Source: Casuarius casuarius
Lineage: Eukaryota; Chordata; Aves; Casuariiformes; Casuariidae
Length of the DNA stretch: 64,000 bases
NCBI GenBank assembly: GCA_003342895.1
Contig: PTFA01000082.1
Span: forward strand, 2,228,793 to 2,292,792
Direction: 5' to 3'
Shown: positions 1 to 11,900 of the stretch, in pieces
Layout: each line of letters begins with the position of its first letter
Numbering within the stretch: the first letter of the stretch is position 1
The notes under the pieces: model-generated
Database searches by the model: none
The model's input: the letters and a program-made list of their open reading frames with translations, nothing else
Told to the model about the DNA's origin: nothing
Made by a program: the position numbers and the translations under genes

Positions 1-124
1 CAGCACTCATTACAGGAAATATATATTAAAAGAATTGTGTACATTTGAGATGGTGAGTGTTATTACTTGACTGAGAACCGATGGCTTAGGGGAACTACAT
101 AGCAATCTCTTGTAACTTTTGCAG

Positions 125-187
125 GAAATGCTGGCTGAACTTGTAGAGATGCCTCCGCTTTCTCTCCTTCAATCCACATCCTTACAG
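125..187 (+). other. candidate exon, 63 bp, splice-flanked and open
   Basis: The segment follows a pyrimidine-containing acceptor ending in tttttgcag and is followed by a good donor, cag|gtatgg. It is 63 bp long, a multiple of three, and open in the frame starting at its first base; the translation begins EMLAELVEMPPLSLL and ends in Gln. A symmetric phase-0 cassette exon, or a lncRNA exon, would look like this. I do not recognise the peptide, and no neighbouring exon is visible in the window. Short splice-flanked open segments also arise by chance, so this is only a candidate. Confidence 0.2.
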
Positions 188-2596
188 GTATGGCCATTAA
201 AATGAATTAACCCCTGAGCTGAGAGAGGAGCCTTAGATTTCCCGAGTCTTAACAGCAGCAGCAAGCTCTCTGCACCTGCAGTTATTCCTGCAGTTACTTC
301 ATTTGCTATTGGTATTAACACTGAAAATGCTGACTGCAGGTGTTAAAGGTTAAATGCGTTTGTAGAAAATCAATAGCATAGTACCCCCTTCTCCCTTTCC
401 CCTCAGCTTCTGAGGTGGAAAATGGCCTCTAGATAGATGAAGAAAATAAGTTAACATTTCTCTAGCTCAAAACACATGCATTTATGCAAGAAGATATATG
501 TTTTATGACCGTAGTATAGCAAGGTTCCTCTTCGTTCAGTGCTTGGAAGAGTGACTGAGGATTCTGCAGCATTGGTTATTATGCAGGGCATGTGTTTTAA
601 AACGTTAAGTACCTTGATTGTCTCTCACATAGCTAGTGCTGTCAGCAGTTTGCACAGTGCTTTTATGTGTCTTTTTTCTCCCTGAGATACCTATGTTCAG
701 TTTAGAACTGATTCTGTTTCTGAAGCAATTCATTAAACGTCTTCAGTGCACCACTTCTGTGAAGAGGTCAATTTGTTCTTTCTGCCTAGTGATGCAAAAC
801 TCTGAGCTTCAGCTGGTAACTGCAGGTATTAGGTGCATTTCTCGCTGTTTAACTTATGCTTTCCTTCAATCTATCCTCTCTAGCATCCACTGCTTTTAAC
901 ATATACATTTAATATTCATGAAATGTGGAGACTGATGCTACTGTATCAGTGTACGACAGGTACAGTTGGGTAGTCTTGCATACACAGTGATCTGTTCACT
1001 CTCTTCTGGAGGAACCATCTTTCCAAGGACAGAAAGTGGCTCAGTTTCTTTCTCTTATCTTCCTTTGTTTTTCTTATGGGGTGCCAGTACGATGGTGGGT
1101 TGGTACCTATTCATGCGATAAGGTTACTGGAGCACAAGCAGCTTGAAGGTGATTCCTAATGCAACTCATGCCAGGCTGCTGGATAGCCATGGAGCATCTT
1201 TGGCTTTTGGTCCTCTCTGAGATGGCCTCCCTGGTGGATAAAAGTGGAACTCTGAGAAGAAGTCCTGTCCCTAAAACGTATTCAGTAATGTTCTTCTCTT
1301 GCCCTTATTGCTTCAAGTGTAGTTGTATCCATAAGTGTTCAGGTATGCGTAATCAATAAAATCCTCCCAGGTCCAAATGCCTCTTTGTATCCGACACAAT
1401 AGTTTTCTTTTTAATCTAGATATTTATTGCATGTAAATTAATCTGGATCAAATTTGCACATACTAGATACTTTAGGGCTATAATCAAAAAACAGATTTTA
1501 GGCTGGATGGATTTGGACCACAGGTAAACTTTGCTTTGATCTTGCCAGGGTCCTAGATAAGGTTTTTCAACTCTTTTTTTCATGCATCCTACCATTCTCT
1601 TGGGGGCCAGTTTTATTTTGCCATTGTATTTCCTAGCTAAGAAGGTAGCATGTGGTGTTTGGCTAGCCTAGCAGTTCTGGAGGGAGCACACTGCTTACTG
1701 CTGAAATGAAAATTGGTACGTCATTACAAAACTATCCAGAGCAGATTGGTCAATATTAAATGAGTAAACCTGGGACAGCAGAGCCTGAAGTAAATGGCAC
1801 ATTTCTATTAGAAGATGAACTGTATTAATTAAACAGTCAGGGAGATATGAAATTGGTATTTCCTCTGAATAGTGATTTTTTGGGTTAAATTATTGTATTG
1901 CTTGTTTTAGTAGTTACAGCTTTTCTTGGCAAGATTTCTATGTAATGTAAATGACTGAATATAATTTTATGTATGTGCTGTATTTTGCATATGATATAGG
2001 TTTTTTTGCAAAACCAATTTTTTTTCCTTTTTTGTTTAGACAAAGTCAGAATGTGAATTTAAGACGCAAACCTGATTGCAAAGATACCTAGAGAACATAA
2101 CTCAATGAGGGCTTCAGAAGTAACAAAGTCTCAGAGCTAGTAGCCTGCAAAACCTTTGCAATTATTTTTCTCCTGGTGTAATAGTGTCTTCTTTCTTTCT
2201 TCTTTCATGATAAAAAAGGACTGGCAGAAATATGTAGCTGGATCACTGAAAATGTCCAGTTCTCAAGGATGCTGACCAACTCGTTATTCTTTGTTTTCCT
2301 TCAGCTGAAATATTTTCAGCCTGTGCTTCATTTCCAAGCAAACAAAACCAAAAAAGCCCAAACAGTAAGTGATGCCTCACATTTTCTATTGGAAAAGATT
2401 TCAAAAGCTCATAAAATGTCTCCATCCCTTACAATATACCACGTCACATTAATTTATGGTAGTCAATGAACAAATGGAAATGGTAGAGGAGAGAGATGAA
2501 GAGCCTATAATATTCTGCTTCTATTCAGAACTGTATATCAGAGTGCTCTTTCAGTATCCACAACTCAGGCACAGCATCTCCTCTTCCTCGCTTTAG
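188..2596. other. non-coding stretch, no gene seen
   Basis: AT-rich sequence with scattered stops in all frames. The open frames here (87 codons at 636-899, 66 at 1159-1359, 60-66 on both strands at 2243-2469) lack recognisable domains and lack a splice context that would support them. A 10-bp inverted repeat (cacctgcagt at 273-282, actgcaggtg at 333-342) with a 50-bp spacer is present, probably by chance. Confidence 0.6.
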
Positions 2597-2635
2597 AAAA
2601 AAAAAAAAAAAAAAGGAAAGAAAGAAAGAAAAAAA
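2597..2635. repeat. poly-A / (AAAG)n simple repeat
   Basis: An 18-base A run (2597-2614) passes directly into several AAAG units and another A run. No retroposed body is recognisable upstream, so it is called a simple repeat rather than the tail of a retrogene. Confidence 0.9.
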
Positions 2636-3940
2636 TCCACATATTTGTGTTACATTATATTCTCCAAGTAGCAAATTCCCTCTGCCAACTATCTGTGGGT
2701 GTGCAGCCCTTCCTTGGGAACATGCTGTATCTTCTGAGTTCCTGTGTTTGCGATATCACAGTGCTTTTGCTCTGCACAGCCATAAATGGGGCCATTATGA
2801 GGGGCTGCTGGATGATTAAGATTCTGAGAGGGGTATGTTGCTAAAAGCATGTTTAGTGAGGAAATTACGAGGCCAATAAAAAAAATGTCTTTGCAAGTTC
2901 TGATTGCATTCTTTTTTCTGTGGGTCTAATTTTTCAAGGTCTGGCTGGATCATGTTGAGGTTTTCTTTCATCCTTTTTTTTCCTCTCCACAACAGGAGTT
3001 AAGGCTGGAATCTAAGTCCAAGTTAATGAAGCTGCCTCGAAGTTGAGGAAGGAGAAAATAAACTGCAGCTCTGAGGCACAGACCACTGGAGATTCCTCTT
3101 TCAAACCTTGCCTGTGTAGCTCACTGAAATTATTTGATTTGAGAACAAGATAAGAATGCACAGCATCTGATTTGTAGAAATAACCTGGAGGAGGGAAAAA
3201 CAGTCAGAAATACTAATTTCAGATATCATTTTCATCTCTCNGTTTCCTAATAGTCTTTTTGAGCTCTAATAGCATTAACCAGATATAGAACCCAGACTTT
3301 GGGGAAGTTGTGCACTGACTGACAAATTAATCCCCAAATAGCCCACAGTTCAGCACTTCTTATTCTGTCAATATGCCATGACCAGGGAAGGTCCAGAGCA
3401 TAATTCTTTCCCAGTTATTCATCTTCTCCCTTTCTCTTTTTTATCCTGGTAAGAAATACACCTGGCAATCCATTGCTGATTTCCTGGGAGTGTTATTCAG
3501 GCCAGTTTATTTATGTATTTATTATTCAAGTACAAACTATTGAAGTTCCTCATGGTAATCTGCAAATCAAACTGATAGCGACAGAGGGCTGGCCTTCACA
3601 CCAACTGCTGCATGAGCCAAACATAGGTATCGTGGCTACTATTGCATCTGTGTTCAAGAGTGTGAGGAGCAATTCAGTCTACCTGCTATTCAGGGCTGCC
3701 CAGGCCTTGGCTACAGTTGGTAGACAGAAGTAGTCACTGTGCTTAAATTAAGCACACTCTGCTGTAAATGCCTAATTTTGGAACTGCAGCAGCTTCCCAC
3801 TATTGACTGTATAGGTGTCGTCTTCGTTCTTTAGTGCAGAAAACATACTGATGCTGTAAAGGGAAGAAAAGGGATCTACACTGGGCAACAAAAAAAATAT
3901 ATGTTGACAGATCTATTCCAAATTTACAGGGTTAAGAGAT
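2636..3940. other. non-coding stretch, no gene seen
   Basis: Ordinary mixed-composition DNA with one ambiguous base at 3241. The 86-codon frame at 3473-3733 has no recognisable motif. Nothing else is supported. Confidence 0.55.
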
Positions 3941-4427
3941 GTTAATGCTCCCAGGTTAAGCTCCAAGTAACTGGAGCAAGAGGGATGTCCTGTCCTTGTG
4001 CCTCTGTCCCAAGACTCTCTGGGGCTGGGGGAACGTGTAGTACTTTTATCCACATGGCTGGTGTCAGGGTGGGCTGCAGGAGCACAGCGAGGGCAGGACA
4101 TCATTCCGTTTATCCAGTGCTTCCCCGGGGAATATAGCCAGGGGTTTCCATGCTGTCCTTCTTGGTGACCCTCCACCATGGAGGTGATCCTAGAGACACC
4201 TGGTCTCCAGCGCTGGGCAACCTGAGGCTGGTTTTTGGGGCAGGTCCTTCCAGGAACCATGTGGAGTGGTCCAGTGGCTGCCACTGCACCACTCCCTGCC
4301 ACCAAGCCCGCCAAACCCCACCTCGTTCTCCATATGCATGATGGATTTTGCCTTCTGCAATGGCGGTCACGCTCCTTCTCAGAAACGCAAGACACCTGTC
4401 TCTCTTCAAAGGTTTAAACACATGCAC
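3941..4427. other. GC-richer patch, open on both strands
   Basis: This patch is visibly richer in G and C than its AT-rich flanks. It carries a 160-codon open frame on the minus strand (3913-4395), a second minus frame of 105 codons (4110-4427) and overlapping plus frames of 60-95 codons. Simultaneous openness of several frames is what fewer stop codons in GC-rich DNA produce. No domain, signal peptide or known protein could be recognised in any frame. It may be an eroded transposon or a single-copy GC patch. Confidence 0.4.
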
Positions 4428-6685
4428 TGGCTGTTACAGTTTAGCTGCTGTATAATTACACTACCTTTTGTTTGTAGGTTTGTCCAGCTTACCTATGGAT
4501 TTATGGGCAACACCTCCACACAATCAAAATTTAGGCTTCAAATTTCTTTTTGATTAAATNTATTTATTAGGATTGTATTTTAAGAATTTTCTCGGGAACC
4601 TTGTACAGTATACCTTTGGCAAGAATTTATTGCCTTCTATAGGCCTTTAAATACAACTGTGTTTTAACGTGTTAGTATGAGAAATCTATATTGAGGCTAA
4701 GAGGAAAGGTGCAAATTCAACTTGAAATGTGGTCAGTTTCAAAATAAAACACATACAGCACCTGCTCCTTAGCTCCCTTCTTCCTATTGCTGACTTTTTC
4801 ACCAGTATTTTTGACACTTCATACACATCCATGTTACACAGTCTTTTGTTACTGTGTGAAAAACCTACACAAATGAGGTTCATTGATTACAAGCAGGAAG
4901 CAGTGAAATGCCTGTCAAATGCTTAAAGAAATCAAATCAAAAGAGTAAAGTATTTTTTTCTGCATTGACTTACTATTGTACCTTCCCGTAACAAAGGATA
5001 GAAATATGATTTTGAGACTGTTGTGTCCCTTTACATGATATATTGGTCCTCATACGGTAGGAATCGCAGTAGGAATATGCTGATTTACAATAGCAGAAGT
5101 TCTAGTTGCTTATTTGAATGCCATCTTGCTAGGTTACCTTGGTAGAGACATAATGTTTCTGTGTTTTTCATGTGACCTTGTCTCAGCTGCAAAGCTCAAA
5201 TGTCATCTCCACTCAGGGAAAGGTTAGCAGTGAGAAATGTTTGAGCTTTAAATGGAATTTTAATTTTGAATAGGACTGTTTTTTACTGTGATGAACAGCA
5301 AGTTTAGATCTAAACATCTCTGAAACTTAAGAAGATTCAAACTTGGATCTAGATTGAATTCTGCAACTTAAATCTATTTCTAATATATGGATAATTGAAT
5401 GTGCAAAGAGTTCACATGCACGTGTGCATATGTGTGCACACACATACGCAAATATATTGAAACACACACAAACAAATGTGTGTATCTTGCCTCAAGATTA
5501 TATTGAAAAATAAGTGACTTATTCATCTTCCACAAGAATTCCATTCATGTTGACTATACCGCATCAATAATATGCAAATTAAAAAAGTTTTTAAATCCTA
5601 TTTTGAATAGCTAAAGAAGTTTCCAATGGAAACAAAATCAAAGGAATGAACTGCATTTTTTTTGGTAAAATATTTATATTGCCAGAGAGATAGATTTTAG
5701 ACATGTCTAAATTGCTTCTACGTAGCTAGAATATTTTTAAATGCCCATTAGTTCCTTACTGTTGTTCTGTACTGATANCAGTTTAAGATTCAGATTTGAA
5801 GCGGATCATTAGAAGAAAGGAGGACCCTTCTTATGTGGCTAATGCAATGGAGATAATCTAAATGTTTGAAGTGTGAAGCTGAGATTGGCAGGAGGAGGGG
5901 AAGCATGTTGTGTGGGCAAAGCAGAGAATCAGAATGCAGAAATGAAGTAGACATAGAAACATTCGGGTTGTTCTACAGAAAATTGTTGTCTGATTTTTGG
6001 TTCTGCAGAAACAAAGACAGGGTGGCTTGGATTTGAATCCTGTTTTACTAGTAGATCCAGTGTTCAGGATCGTTTGCATAACCAGTTCCAGCTTTGGCTC
6101 ACTTCTGTTCTGAATAAGCAGTTATGCCATTTGGGTATTTTTCAATTCCCTTTGGGCTCACAGAGAAAAGATATACAGCACAGAGGACTGAAGGAGATGA
6201 TCTGTTTAATTACTATTAGCTTGTATGGTATATCTTCCTAAAGGTAGTATGTTAAGCAACCCTCATTCCCATTACTGACCAGTGTATCAGGCACAAAAGC
6301 TTTGGAACACTGCTATTGCAGAGAAAATGTTCAGCGTTCAGCATTTTGAATGCCCAAGCCTTCCACTGCATTTTTCGCTCTTCTAAATATTTACAAATGT
6401 TTTAAGTAACTTAGGAACAAATTAGAACTCTCTCTTAAAGATGGAGAGCTCTGAGCTTCATGTGGCTTCCAGCTTGGCAAGGGGGCCTTCAGCTGATACA
6501 GGAGAAACAGGGAAAGTAGTCAAGCATTATATGCATCCCCAAACCCTCATCTATAAATGCTAAGCTGGTGCTAAATCTCTGCTGTACTGCAGACTCTTCC
6601 TAGATGAGTCCCCAAATGTATAGTTAGCACCCAGAATCACACTAGCTAGTGCAACTGACTTTCATCAGCAGGTCTGTGGCTGTGA
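4428..6685. other. AT-rich non-coding stretch
   Basis: AT-rich sequence with ambiguous bases at 4560 and 5778 and no convincing open frame. A degenerate CA/TG tract lies at 5412-5486. An octamer-type ATGCAAAT motif sits at 5572-5579 in an AT-rich block, but isolated octamers also occur elsewhere in the window. Confidence 0.55.
5412..5486. repeat. degenerate CA/TG dinucleotide tract
   Basis: Interrupted runs of CA and TG (cacacaca, tgtgtg) are mixed with AT steps. It looks like an old, eroded dinucleotide microsatellite. Confidence 0.7.
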
Positions 6686-6706
6686 TTTTTTTTTTTTTTT
6701 TTTTTT
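6686..6706. repeat. poly-T run (21 bases)
   Basis: An uninterrupted run of 21 T. Read on the minus strand it is a poly-A, but no retroposed body with target-site duplications is evident next to it. Confidence 0.9.
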
Positions 6707-6989
6707 GCCATCTGGATGTGATTTTAGAGCATGACACAAGCCTGAAATGGAGACATGCAACCTTCAGTTTCATTTTCTCTCTCAACCATGGACACACATA
6801 AAACAAGGGATTGTGCTGCTGAGAAAGTGCAATGTGAAAATACAGATATTTGGTTTACATCAGCCCTGAAAAGGCCCAAATGAGACTACATTTCCCTGCA
6901 CCAAGCAGCCTGCAAACACAAGGTAGGAGACAGCTTCCAACCCCAGGAATTTGCCCTCTCCATTGATAACCTGCGCAGATGGAGCATAC

Positions 6990-7086
6990 TGTGCCCAAAG
7001 TAATGTAAGAGACTAACTGGAAAGCTGAGACTAGATCCCGGATCTCCAGCCCAGTGCCCAGTGCGATGAGCTACGCTCTGTACTGC
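6990..7086 (-). mobile_element. MIR-like tRNA-derived SINE relic
   Basis: Reading the plus strand, the order of words (tgcccaaagt, then gactaactgg, then agatcccggatctccag, then ccagtgcccagtgc, then a ctctgtactgc end) matches the remembered reverse complement of the MIR SINE: 'tgcccaaggtcacacagctagt...gaacccaggtctcc...cagtgc...actatactgc'. The element therefore lies on the minus strand. It is strongly diverged and has no coding capacity. The family name is inferred from memory; related CORE-SINEs occur across amniotes. Confidence 0.55.
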
Positions 7087-8787
7087 TTGCTGTTTTCCTG
7101 TGGTAGCATTCAGATGCACTAATTGGGATTAGGTCCTCATTGCACTAAATGCTTCCTGAGCACAGAGGACGAAGCAAACCCAGTCATGAAAAGCCCAACA
7201 GTTGTAGCTGCTTAATTGATGGGGTTATTTTAAATCCAGTCAGTTAAACTGCTGCAGACACCCTTCATTATAGTCAAGACAATTTTATTTCAAGTTAGCT
7301 TTGATCTTTTAGGAATTGATTTTAGCTAAGTCAGTGTAAGAGCATCTGATCTAACAAAATTGGTTTTTGAGAAGTGAAATGGGTGCAAATTCAGCATGTG
7401 CCTAGGGAAGGTGAATGTTTTTTCGCTGGGAAAATATCTTATTACTAGTTGGACTGATGTAGAACTGCATTCCCTTTTGGAGCTGCAGTGCTTCTCTGGA
7501 TTAATATATTGCACACCGGCATTTCTAAAATGTCCACTTTACACTCTTTCTTCTGCTAATTACAAGATGAAACATAAAAAGAAAAGGCAGAAGGAGCAAT
7601 ATTCACCAGTCAAGAAACACGACAAGATGAGATGTGTGTAAGGTCACAAGTGAAGTTATTGTTCAGCCATTGCTTATTGTTATTGTTATTGCTAAGTTAT
7701 TGTTCACTTGCCTGTTTGCTTTCTCTTTTTGCCCATTTATGATCAGGTAGAGCACATCCCAGTAAAACCCCGGATCCTGCACAGTCACAGTAGATCCTAT
7801 CCTGATCTTAAGTCATGGTGAAATAAGAAGTATAGTGCCTAACCAGAAAGAGAGATGAGAGGGGTTACCTGAGGAAGGGACTTTCTGGTCAGCAACATCT
7901 GCACATACCCCTCACGAACAGTCACCTTTGCTGTGTCTGTCTGTAGCAAGGTGGTTGGAGGCAGCAAGCGAGGGCAGCTGTAGAGCACGTTAACCGTGCT
8001 GAGCCAAGTCCCTCCACAGCTGAGCTGGCCTAACATCTCGCTGCAGCAGAAAGTAAAACTCAGTCTTGCTCTATTTGTTTTTAATGTCTTTGTCTTCTGC
8101 CAGGTTAGTGTTTTAAATAAGTTTCCAAAGGCAGCTGACCTGGAGGTACAAGCAAGGGAGGTGGCTGGAGGAGGCTGGGGTGGAAAGCAGGAGCTTCACA
8201 TCTCTGCAGAGGTGAGGCACCATCTTGTCAAAATGGAAATGCCGGAGGAACTGAGAATTATCACTGAAGAATTTCAACATGTGACCACTTTCTAATGCCA
8301 TCCCACCTTCAGGGCTACTAAACTACTAAAATTTACTAGCCCTTATTTTTCTTTCACTCATGTGCTTTTAATTCTAACTTTTAATGTTTTTTTTCCCCCA
8401 AAAAAGATTATTCTGGTATTTTAACTATATTGTAAAATCAGTATTATGTTTTAAAAAAACCCTGTATTATCTTTAATTTGTTGTTGTTGTTTTTATCATG
8501 ATCGTTATGAGTTCTCCTATGGGAACTTTTTAATCACAGAATGGTGAAATCTTTCCTTTCTGTTCTTAATAAATGGTAGGAACAAAGCCTCTGCAATCAA
8601 GGACCTTCTACTTCTGGTACTATCAGAAGAAGAAAGCAGGATTTCTACTTAGGACTTGTTTACTTTGTGCCAGAGCTGTTTCCCAAGCTTGATTTCTTCT
8701 GTAGGTACAAGTAGTGTTAATGAGGTGTTAATGTGTTTGGAGGCGATGCAGTCATAGACTTGCCTTTGATCAGTCCGTGTTATTTCC
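7087..8787. other. non-coding stretch with a small TTATTG repeat
   Basis: No gene is seen. Frames of 62-99 codons (7326-7641, 7839-8301) overlap on opposite strands and show no domain. A short TTATTG tandem repeat lies at 7671-7704. Confidence 0.55.
7671..7704. repeat. short (TTATTG)n tandem repeat
   Basis: Three near-perfect TTATTG units are followed after a short interruption by a fourth. Confidence 0.75.
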
Positions 8788-8807
8788 TTTTTTTTTTTTT
8801 TTTTTTT
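8788..8807. repeat. poly-T run (20 bases)
   Basis: An uninterrupted homopolymer preceded by tatttcc and followed by aacctc. Confidence 0.9.
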
Positions 8808-8892
8808 AACCTCAAAAAGCTGCTTGCACTATGAGAGCCCGTTGACTTAACAGAAATTTCTCCAGTAGCTGAAAGAACTTCTGAAAACAATG

Positions 8893-8937
8893 CGAAGTAA
8901 AACTCCCACTGACTGCAGTGGGGTCAGTATTGTTCCT
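8893..8937. repeat. old amniote repeat relic ('cccattgacttcaatggg' type)
   Basis: The segment aagtaaaactcccactgac followed by tgcagtggggtcag resembles the palindromic core 'aaactcccattgacttcaatgggg' seen in many bird, crocodilian and turtle interspersed repeats. It is short and diverged, so the family cannot be named. Confidence 0.4.
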
Positions 8938-11900
8938 TTGATTACAATTGTTTGAAGAACAAAAACATATTCCCAAGGGTTTGCCTGCATGCAGCTTCTG
9001 TGCTCCCTTAAATACAGGCTTGAAATTAGTATATTGAAAGCAGTATGTAGACCATATTACGATGTGGTTGCATTATTATCAGGATTTTTGTGCCAATCTA
9101 GCCTGTTCCCACAAGTGTAGAGGAGCTTCCTAGCTGTATTAATACTACAGCTTCAATAATTTTTAAAAATTGCACCCTTAAGGAGCTAACTTGGTACAAG
9201 GACTGCTTGTATCAGGCTCCAGTTTCTTGGTTCATAATTATTAATACACATGAAAAATGAAAGCAAGGCACTTAATGCTCCAAAAAGTAGAGAAAAAAAG
9301 ATGCTTTTATCTTATTGACGTGAGGTTCCTTATCCTCTCTCTTTTGTTTTCTCTCTTGCTCACTCTTGCTGACATAAAGCAGCACTGCCTTTTGTTTATC
9401 TGTCTCCTAAAAAAACAGACATGGGTAGAGGGACCTTTATAAAATGAGCGTGTGCTAAGTTGAGTTAAAAAGCCATTTAGTGCAATGCTCATGTCTCATT
9501 CCCAGCACACCCCAGGCATCTCCTCAAGACTCATGTCTGGAACAATTAAAATTTCGAGTGGACAGTTGTGTGGGTGTCTGCATGTGCAGTTCTCAGGAAA
9601 TCCAGCTGGCTGCAGTGGAACTTCCCAAGCATGGGCTCTATCTTCGCAGGCACTCTGCAAATATATCAGCAGAGGCCTGCCATCTGCTCTGGAGCACTTC
9701 CAGTATGACCAGGCGGGCCACACTCAGCAGGGGGAAGCCATGAAATGCACAGTTGGAGACAAGGACACGGTGGCAGCCACTGTCATGTTACTACTAAGGC
9801 TCTGGGGAGACGTGGGAGGCTTCCTCAGGAGAAGCAAAACTGAAATGGAAAAGGAAAGAAAGTGAAGTGCAAAAGAGAAGCAGGGGAAGGCGGAAGCTCA
9901 CCAGAAAACATTGCAGGAGGTTGAAGGAAGCAGCCCACCAGCACAAATTGGCAACCCACTAAAAACTGTATAAAAAGCTCCAGGAGCAGCTGGAGGCTCC
10001 CAGCACTGGCGGCTCCGTAGCTTTCCCTCCTGGCTGAGGTCTTGTTCTTTTTGCAGTTTCCCCCCATAGGCCACATGGCAGGAAGAGGAGTAAGTTTGAA
10101 TCACAGAGAGTGATTTAAATCACTCAAGTCAGATTCCTGTTCCAAATCATACTTTAGAGATGCCTGCCTTTCTCCTGTAACTATAGAGAGCCCTTGGACA
10201 GACTATTTTCAGTCAATCTTTTGAAGTCCTCTCCACAGCCTTCTCTTCCTCCACTCTCCTAATTCAGTTCTGAATGAGGGGGAGGGACGGAAAGGTGTCT
10301 CACTGAATACATTTAAATCCAAGGACTATGGAGATGGAGAACAGCTCTGACTAGGTCCCAGTTTAACCAGCCATCTGGGTAAGAGATTCCTGCTTTATCT
10401 CTCTCTGCTGACTGGACTTTTACCTTTTTGTTTGCTTGCTTGTTTGGAAAAGCACACAAACTCCAAAAGCAGGAGGGAGTTTAAACATACTAACAAAAGA
10501 AGCAGCGTAGTGAACCATGCATTTCTGTGTATAATGCTTGCTTATAAGCATGAGTGAAGTGTTTGGGTTTGTAAATTGAGACTGAGTGAGCTTGCCACAG
10601 CAAAGGTGGACATCTCACAAGGTAAAACGGGTAGCCCTGGAAGCATTTGTTGTTTGCAGTGAACAGCTCTGGCAACAGCTGCTATAAATTTCATCTTCTA
10701 GTTCTTCCCCGCCTGTCCTGGGTTTATGTTTTGTTGTTCCAGTTGGGGTTTAATGTGCTTTGCAGTTTCATCTATTTTTCCTTTGAGTGTGTTTTGATTT
10801 GTTCATATTGAAGTCGCTGCTGACAAAAGGTGCCAGCCCATTTAACAGTAAGTACTCAGTGGGTGCCCAGAGCAGGTGCAGTGTGGGCGGCAGCATGGGA
10901 AGCCAGTGGAGTGGAGAGGGCAGAGCCCATCGCTGGGGCAGGCGGCACTGACTCTCCTTGCCTCCAGAGTTCATTTGCCCCCTTCACTTGGGCTGCTAGG
11001 AGCATGTCAAGGACAGTGCTGATTTTTGGAAGGGGGACTTGGTGCTTTGGGTCTGAGATTATTCCATATGTTTTCACACCTGAAAGCTTCTCAAGGAGCG
11101 ATCTGAGATGTTTCTTTTTGTGCACATACGTTGAACTTTCTTTGCCTGGCTTCAGACTTTTTTTTAACACATATGGTGATTGCTTCCAATATGTGCTTAT
11201 AGAAACTGGAGACATTTGCATTCCTAGTTTAGGAGAAGACGGGGACTTGTCAGATATTTGATTTGAGTTGGCTTGTTATTTTTAGTTCTGGCTTATTGCA
11301 GCCACAGTGCCTACTGGTGTATCTCCAGCTGATTGAAGACAGACATCCTGGGGGATAACTTTGCCTTCCCTTTCCTTTGAAAAGAAAAAAAAAAAGTATG
11401 TCTCCAGCCTGTTACTCATGAAGACAGCCACAAATATGTAAAGCAGACTCTCTGGTAAGACTGAAAGGGTGTTGCTGTGAGTTCTAAAAAAAATCAGCGT
11501 TTATTCACTCTGTCTTCTTCCGTCATTCTCTGAGGTGCCCTTGGCAACCCATGGCACTGCTATTCAGAGCTCTGCTGGGATGGCTGCAGAAACTAAGTGG
11601 TTGCCATTGTTTTGGGTTAAAATAGTGGCAAACTGCTGAAATGAAGCTGTGAAAGATAGCCAATCTGAATTCAAAGCTTTACCAGTTCTAAAGCAAAACT
11701 TCCCCAACACACACCCCTTATTTGTGTCCAGGCAGGTAAACTCCACCTGTTCCTTGGTTTTAGCATATTTGGGACAGTTTCCTTGAGGCATTAGCCAGAG
11801 AGGAAATGACTAGGGGTTTTGGTTAACACCTGTGTCTCTGGAGGACCAGAGTTCCTGAGATTTTCTCTAGCAACCCAGACATTATTCNTAGCACAGAAAG

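Noticed and set aside
2780..2789. SRF CArG box (CCATAAATGG)
   Set aside because: A few exact matches to CC(A/T)6GG are expected by chance in 64 kb, and nothing around it looks like a promoter.
5572..5579. POU octamer ATGCAAAT
   Set aside because: The same word recurs near 31836 and 51291 without context; likely chance in AT-rich DNA.
8533..8560. Reverse-strand CR1 end (aatcacagaatggt)
   Set aside because: Only about 14 bases match; the following sequence diverges at once from any CR1 consensus.
10830..11261. Overlapping 143-codon plus and 121-codon minus frames
   Set aside because: Both strands are open over the same DNA and neither peptide is recognisable; openness is explained by local GC content.
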